From an uncultured Lachnospiraceae bacterium (lineage in GTDB: Bacteria; Bacillota_A; Clostridia; Lachnospirales; Lachnospiraceae): a stretch of 9,765 nt of DNA. Each line of letters opens with the position of its first letter. The stretch's first letter is position 1. The translations under genes and the position numbers were made by a program. Of this stretch, positions 7,285-9,765 are shown in pieces. The stretch is taken from assembly GCA_946613735.1 (NCBI GenBank), contig CAMOFS010000033.1:1-9765 (forward strand). The letters are read 5' to 3'. The notes below the pieces were generated by a model. The model saw only the letters and a program-made list of their open reading frames with translations, did not search any database and was not told where the DNA came from.

Positions 7285-7735
7285 GTCCCGAAAAGTCATT
7301 TTGGCGGAGCGCTTCATATAGTATTATGGCAACGGAATTTGACAGATTAAGGGAGCGCTCATCTCCTGCCATGGGGATGCGGATGCAGTCATCCGGGTGT
7401 TGTACCAGGATCTCCTCGGGGATCCCGGCGGACTCTTTTCCGAACATGATGAAGTCATTTTCAGCATATCGCACCTCGGTATAGGTGTGATGTGCCTTTG
7501 TGGTGGCAAAATATATGTGGGCACCGGAGTTTTTTTCCAGGAAATCCTCCCAGTCGTCGTAGCGGGTTACGTCCAGTCTGTCCCAGTAATCCATGCCGGC
7601 TCTTTTTACATATTTGCTGGTGAGATGAAAGCCCAGGGGCTCTATGAGATGGAGGCTGGAGTTTGTGGCTACGCAGGTGCGGCCGATGTTTCCGGTATTA
7701 AGTGGGTTTTCCGGTTCATGTAGGATAATATTCAT
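7247..7735 (-). CDS. trmL: tRNA (cytidine(34)-2'-O)-methyltransferase TrmL (SPOUT family)
   Basis: 162 aa, the normal size for a minimal TrmL/YibK enzyme. Motifs: N-terminal MNIILHEPENPLNTGNIGRTC (motif 1, with the conserved Asn and Arg of the NTGNIxR segment), LIEPLGF, DYWDRLDV, FGKESAGIPEE (motif 2) and the knot-forming IPMAGDERSLNLSNSVAIILYEALRQ (motif 3). It 2'-O-methylates the wobble C or cmnm5U of tRNA-Leu isoacceptors using S-adenosylmethionine, acting as a dimer in the cytoplasm. Start ATG 7735 matches the family N-terminus. The only ribosome-binding site candidate, AGGAG at 7749-7753, is 13 bases away, longer than usual. Diverges from the SPFH gene and converges with AT3 copy D, so it is transcribed alone. 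Confidence 0.95.
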   Translation of the reverse strand: MNIILHEPENPLNTGNIGRTCVATNSSLHLIEPLGFHLTSKYVKRAGMDYWDRLDVTRYDDWEDFLEKNSGAHIYFATTKAHHTYTEVRYAENDFIMFGKESAGIPEEILVQHPDDCIRIPMAGDERSLNLSNSVAIILYEALRQNDFSGLNPVGELHRLSW

Positions 7736-7767
7736 AAGATTTTCTAATCTCCTGATAAGTAATTCTC

Positions 7768-7796
7768 TTGTATCTTGTGACGGTTTTTATTATAAT
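7768..7796 (+). promoter_or_regulatory. Sigma-A promoter for the SPFH gene
   Basis: -35 TTGTAT (7768-7773), exact 17-base spacer, -10 TATAAT (7791-7796). Predicted start is near 7803-7804, giving a leader of about 50 bases that ends in a strong ribosome-binding site. The same -35/spacer/-10 combination occurs at 5237-5265. Confidence 0.72.
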
Positions 7797-7817
7797 CGTT
7801 TTTATTGAAACTTGCGA
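7789..7817 (-). promoter_or_regulatory. Possible trmL promoter sharing a palindromic -10 with the SPFH promoter
   Basis: ATTATAAT (7789-7796) is a perfect palindrome, so TATAAT also reads on the minus strand at 7789-7794. A weak -35-like TCGCAA (7812-7817, 3 of 6 consensus bases) lies 17 bases upstream of it. Transcription would start near 7782, leaving about 47 bases of leader before trmL. The palindrome is seen directly; use as a bidirectional promoter is inference, and no better trmL promoter was found in the gap. Confidence 0.4.
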
Positions 7818-7842
7818 GGAAAGAATCAACACAAAGGGAAGA

Positions 7843-7851
7843 GAGGTGATC
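7843..7851 (+). promoter_or_regulatory. Strong ribosome-binding site that fixes the SPFH start
   Basis: GAGGTGATC is complementary to the 16S rRNA 3' end and lies three bases before ATG 7855 (five from the AGGTGA core). This rules out the longer reading frame from 7768, whose first codon would sit in the -35 box. Confidence 0.85.
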
Positions 7852-7854
7852 GTA

Positions 7855-8778
7855 ATGCCCGCATTTATCATTATCGTTGTTATTGTTCTTGCTATTTTGA
7901 TCTCTTGTGTCAGGATAGTTCCCCAGGCACACGCCTATGTAGTTGAGCGACTGGGTGCTTATCAGGGAACCTGGCCCGTTGGACTCCATTTCAAGGTGCC
8001 TATAATCGATCGCGTTGCAAAAAATGTTAACTTAAAGGAAATGGTTTTGGATTTTCCTCCACAGCCGGTTATTACCAAGGATAACGTTACCATGCAGATC
8101 GACACGGTGGTCTACTATCAGATCACTGATCCCAGGCTTTACTGCTATGGTGTTGAGAATCCCCTGATGGCCATCGAGAATCTGACAGCGACCACTCTTC
8201 GTAATGTGATCGGTGAGCTGGAGCTGGACCAGACCCTTACTTCACGTGAGACCATCAATACCCAGATGCGCGCCGCCCTTGACGTGGCTACTGATCCCTG
8301 GGGAATAAAAATAAACCGTGTAGAGCTTAAAAACATCATACCTCCCGCAGCCATCAAGGAAGCCATGGAAAAACAGATGAAGGCAGAGCGTGAGAGACGT
8401 GAGGCTATCCTTAAGGCAGAGGGTGAAAAGAAGTCTACCATCCTTATTGCAGAGGGTAAAAAGGAATCTGCTATTTTGGACGCTGAGGCTGAAAAGCAGG
8501 CAGCCATCCTCCGTGCTGAGGCTAAAAAGGAGGCTACCATCCGCGAGGCTGAAGGTCAGGCCGAGGCTATACTTAAGGTGCAGCAGGCTAATGCTGACGG
8601 ACTTAAGATGCTCAAGGCTGCCGAGGCAGATGAGAGCGTTTTAACACTGAAGTCTCTCGAGGCTTTTGGACGGGCTGCAGACGGCAAGTCCACCAAGGTC
8701 ATCATTCCTTCGGATATTGCGGGAGTGGCAGGACTGGCTACATCTATAAAGGAAGTACTCTCAGATAATAAGGAGTAA
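7855..8778 (+). CDS. SPFH/band-7 membrane scaffold protein (QmcA/paraslipin-like)
   Basis: 307 aa. One N-terminal membrane anchor (residues about 3-22, FIIIVVIVLAILISCV) is followed by the SPFH domain: VPQAHAYVVERLGAY (22-36), GLHFKVPIIDRV (43-54), PPQPVITKDNVTMQIDTVVYYQI (68-90), RNVIGELELDQTLTSRE (116-132) and WGIKINRVELKNIIPP (149-164). A long charged helix follows from about 165 to 260. In residues 184-238 it is built of five successive 11-residue repeats (AILKAEGEKKS, TILIAEGKKES, AILDAEAEKQA, AILRAEAKKEA, TIREAEGQAEA), with two more degenerate ones after. Family members form large ring or cage assemblies in the membrane that organise lipids and partner proteases. They are often encoded beside NfeD, but no nfeD gene is seen here. 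Own promoter upstream; argF follows after a repeat element. Family certain, cellular role in this organism not readable. Confidence 0.93.
   Translation: MPAFIIIVVIVLAILISCVRIVPQAHAYVVERLGAYQGTWPVGLHFKVPIIDRVAKNVNLKEMVLDFPPQPVITKDNVTMQIDTVVYYQITDPRLYCYGVENPLMAIENLTATTLRNVIGELELDQTLTSRETINTQMRAALDVATDPWGIKINRVELKNIIPPAAIKEAMEKQMKAERERREAILKAEGEKKSTILIAEGKKESAILDAEAEKQAAILRAEAKKEATIREAEGQAEAILKVQQANADGLKMLKAAEADESVLTLKSLEAFGRAADGKSTKVIIPSDIAGVAGLATSIKEVLSDNKE
8404..8568 (+). repeat. Five degenerate 33-bp tandem repeats inside the SPFH gene
   Basis: Five in-frame units at 8404, 8437, 8470, 8503 and 8536 encode the 11-residue helical repeats with pattern (A/T)I(L/R)xAEx(K/Q)(K/A)xx. The bases have diverged while the protein pattern is kept, so this is an old coding repeat under protein-level selection and not a fresh microsatellite. 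An 11-residue (hendecad) period fits a slightly right-handed coiled coil. Confidence 0.85.
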
Positions 8779-8787
8779 GATTCTTCG

Positions 8788-8923
8788 GGCTACGCCCTCA
8801 GAATGACAGATAGGCTGCGCTCCTGGGATGACATGGAGGCTGCGCTCCTGGGATGACATGGAGGCTGCGCTTCTGGGATGACATGGAGGCTGCGCTTCTG
8901 GGATGACATGGAGGCTGCGCTCC
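8788..8923 (+). repeat. Tandem array with 25-bp period inside the palindromic element
   Basis: Units begin at 8788, 8813, 8838, 8863 and 8888, with a partial sixth at 8913-8923. Units 1-4 are near-identical (they begin GGCTGCGCTCCTGGG or GGCTGCGCTTCTGGG and end ATGACATGGA); they differ only by C/T at one place (8822/8847 against 8872/8897). The unit at 8788 belongs to the left palindrome and matches the others at 16 of 25 positions, which suggests the array grew from half of that palindrome. Confidence 0.9.
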
Positions 8924-8933
8924 CATGTCATCC
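8901..8933 (+). repeat. Perfect 11-bp inverted repeat (hairpin) at the right end of the array
   Basis: GGATGACATGG (8901-8911) and CCATGTCATCC (8923-8933) are perfect reverse complements around an 11-base loop. The same left arm also occurs at 8826, 8851 and 8876, so the single right arm could pair with any of four partners. No run of T follows, so it is not a classical intrinsic terminator. Confidence 0.85.
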
Positions 8934-8966
8934 TGAGCGAAGCGAAGGATCTTAATGGAGGTATTT

Positions 8967-9765
8967 ATGGTAGATTTAAAAGGAAAAAGCTTTCTGAAGA
9001 TGATGGACTTTACTGCCGAGGAGATCGAGTATCTCATAGACCTGGCAGCAGATCTTAAAGACAAGAAAAAGAAGGGTATCCCCCATGAGGACCTGAAGGG
9101 CAAGAATATCGTGCTGATATTTGAAAAGACCAGCACCCGTACACGCTGCTCCTTTGAGGTGGCAGCCCATGATCTGGGAATGCATGTTACCTACCTGGAT
9201 CCCGACGGGTCACAGATCGGCCGTAAGGAGAGCATCAAGGATACTGCCAGGGTGCTGGGTCGTATGTTTGACGGTATTGAGTACAGGGGCTTTGGACAGG
9301 ATATAGTGGATGAGCTGGCTGAAAATGCCGGTGTGCCGGTGTGGAACGGACTTACGGATCAGTCCCACCCTACCCAGATGATAGCAGATATGCTGACCAT
9401 TCGTGAGCATTTTGGCAAGCTTAAGGGTATCAAGTTTGTCTATATGGGTGATGCCCGTTTTAATATGGGAAATTCCCTGATGGTGACCTGCGCAAAGCTG
9501 GGTATGGATTTTGTGGCCTGCACAGATCCCAAGTACTATCCCGAAAGTTATCTGGTGGATCGTGCCAAGGAGCTTGCTGAAAAAAGCGGTGGCAGCGTGA
9601 CCCTTACCGACAATGTGGCAGTGGGATGCCGTAATGCGGATGTGATATATACAGACATCTGGGTCTCCATGGGTGAGCCGGAATCCGCATGGAAGGAGCG
9701 TATCGAGGCTCTTAAGCCTTATCAGGTCAACGAGCATGCTTTTTCCTTTGCAAAGCCTACGGCAA
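8967..9765 (+). CDS. argF: Ornithine carbamoyltransferase (3' end beyond window)
   Basis: 266 codons are visible and the frame is still open at the window edge; full-length enzymes are about 305-335 aa, so roughly the last 40-70 residues (including the HCLP ornithine-site motif) are missing. Carbamoyl-phosphate site STRTR at residues 56-60 ([16 protein letters not shown]), [19 protein letters not shown] at 82-100, HPTQ at 134-137, [13 protein letters not shown] at 158-170, and DIWVSMGE at 230-237 of the ornithine loop. It converts ornithine and carbamoyl phosphate to citrulline, a cytoplasmic arginine biosynthesis step. The sequence also resembles catabolic ArcB, so direction of use is not settled; no other arginine or deiminase gene is in the window. 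GGAGG at 8957-8961 lies five bases before ATG 8967. No clear promoter is seen in the upstream repeat element, so it may share the SPFH transcript. Confidence 0.95.
   Translation, partial: MVDLKGKSFLKMMDFTAEEIEYLIDLAADLKDKKKKGIPHEDLKGKNIVLIFEKTSTRTRCSFEVAAHDLGMHVTYLDPDGSQIGRKESIKDTARVLGRMFDGIEYRGFGQDIVDELAENAGVPVWNGLTDQSHPTQMIADMLTIREHFGKLKGIKFVYMGDARFNMGNSLMVTCAKLGMDFVACTDPKYYPESYLVDRAKELAEKSGGSVTLTDNVAVGCRNADVIYTDIWVSMGEPESAWKERIEALKPYQVNEHAFSFAKPTA

Larger units (their letters stand above)
8776..8954. repeat. Palindrome-ended intergenic repeat element between the SPFH gene and argF
   Basis: The left end (8776-8808) and right end (8926-8954) are imperfect inverted copies: TAAGATTCTTCG..CTCAGAATGACA against the reverse complement TAAGATCCTTCG..CTCAGGATGACA. 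Each end also folds on itself: ATTCT/AGAAT plus GGGC-TAC-GCCC at the left (8780-8804) and ATCCT/AGGAT at the right. This matches the widespread class of dispersed bacterial palindromes with TTCTTCG..CTCAGAATGACA cores. The left end includes the SPFH stop codon and the right end finishes two bases before the argF ribosome-binding site. It may act in mRNA processing or as a weak terminator, but no T tract follows either hairpin. Confidence 0.8.

Noticed and set aside
7768..7854. Longer SPFH start at 7768
   Set aside because: The first codon overlaps the -35 box, and a near-perfect ribosome-binding site precedes ATG 7855, which also begins the expected membrane anchor.
8145..8540. Overlapping frames on both strands within the SPFH gene
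   Set aside because: Low-complexity shadows of the Ala/Glu/Lys-rich 11-residue repeats.
8788..8923. CRISPR-like array
   Set aside because: Units are directly abutting with no spacers, no cas genes are present, and the unit derives from the adjacent palindrome.
8798..9136. Minus-strand open frame of 112 codons across the repeat element and argF
   Set aside because: Its repetitive C-terminal part is just the translated 25-bp array, the rest is antisense to argF, and it has no ribosome-binding site or family similarity.
9210..9737. Minus-strand open frame of 175 codons antisense to argF
   Set aside because: The plus strand here is unambiguous argF coding sequence; the opposite frame is open by codon bias.

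Overview
The window looks like a chromosomal segment of a low-to-moderate GC Firmicute, most likely a Clostridia/Lachnospiraceae-type bacterium. This is inferred from strong AGGAGGTGATC-like ribosome-binding sites, sigma-A promoters with TATAAT boxes, dense gene packing with frequent overlaps, and protein sequences typical of that group. No rRNA, tRNA, IS element, CRISPR array or prophage gene is visible.

Region 1 (about 1-7284) is a block of surface-glycan or envelope-modification genes. It starts with the 3' part of an FkbH-like HAD/GNAT protein (2-904). Two acyltransferase-3 (AT3) membrane proteins follow (894-1901 and 1898-2926), each overlapping the gene before it. Converging on these from the minus strand is a two-gene operon: a DPM1/GtrB-like family 2 glycosyltransferase (4440-5180) and a GT-C type multi-membrane-span glycosyltransferase (2906-4453). 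Diverging from that operon is a second AT3 pair (5304-6287 and 6301-7284), a tandem duplication in which both proteins are 327 aa. A compact divergent promoter region (5181-5303) holds two well-spaced sigma-A promoters back to back. The minus-strand one puts its predicted transcription start at the ATG of the GT2 gene, so that mRNA would be leaderless. A plausible joint role, which is inference, is this: the GT2 charges a lipid carrier with a sugar, the GT-C enzyme transfers the sugar to an exported glycan or protein, and the four AT3 proteins, perhaps with an acyl unit prepared by the FkbH protein, decorate the product with acyl groups.

Region 2 (7247-9765) is housekeeping. It holds trmL (tRNA Nm34 methyltransferase, minus strand, 3' end overlapping the last AT3 gene by 38 bases), a divergent SPFH/band-7 (QmcA/paraslipin-like) membrane scaffold gene with an 11-residue repeat coiled coil, and the first 266 codons of argF (ornithine carbamoyltransferase), cut by the window end. 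The trmL/SPFH promoter region contains a palindromic -10 (ATTATAAT) that may fire both ways.

Between the SPFH gene and argF lies a non-coding repeat element (8776-8954). Imperfect inverted ends of the common CATTCTGAG...CGAAGAATC palindrome class enclose a tandem array with a 25-bp period. The array appears to have arisen by amplification of one half of the palindrome, and it ends two bases before the argF ribosome-binding site. I consider this element, the leaderless/divergent promoter, and the AT3-GT-AT3 gene arrangement the most noteworthy features.
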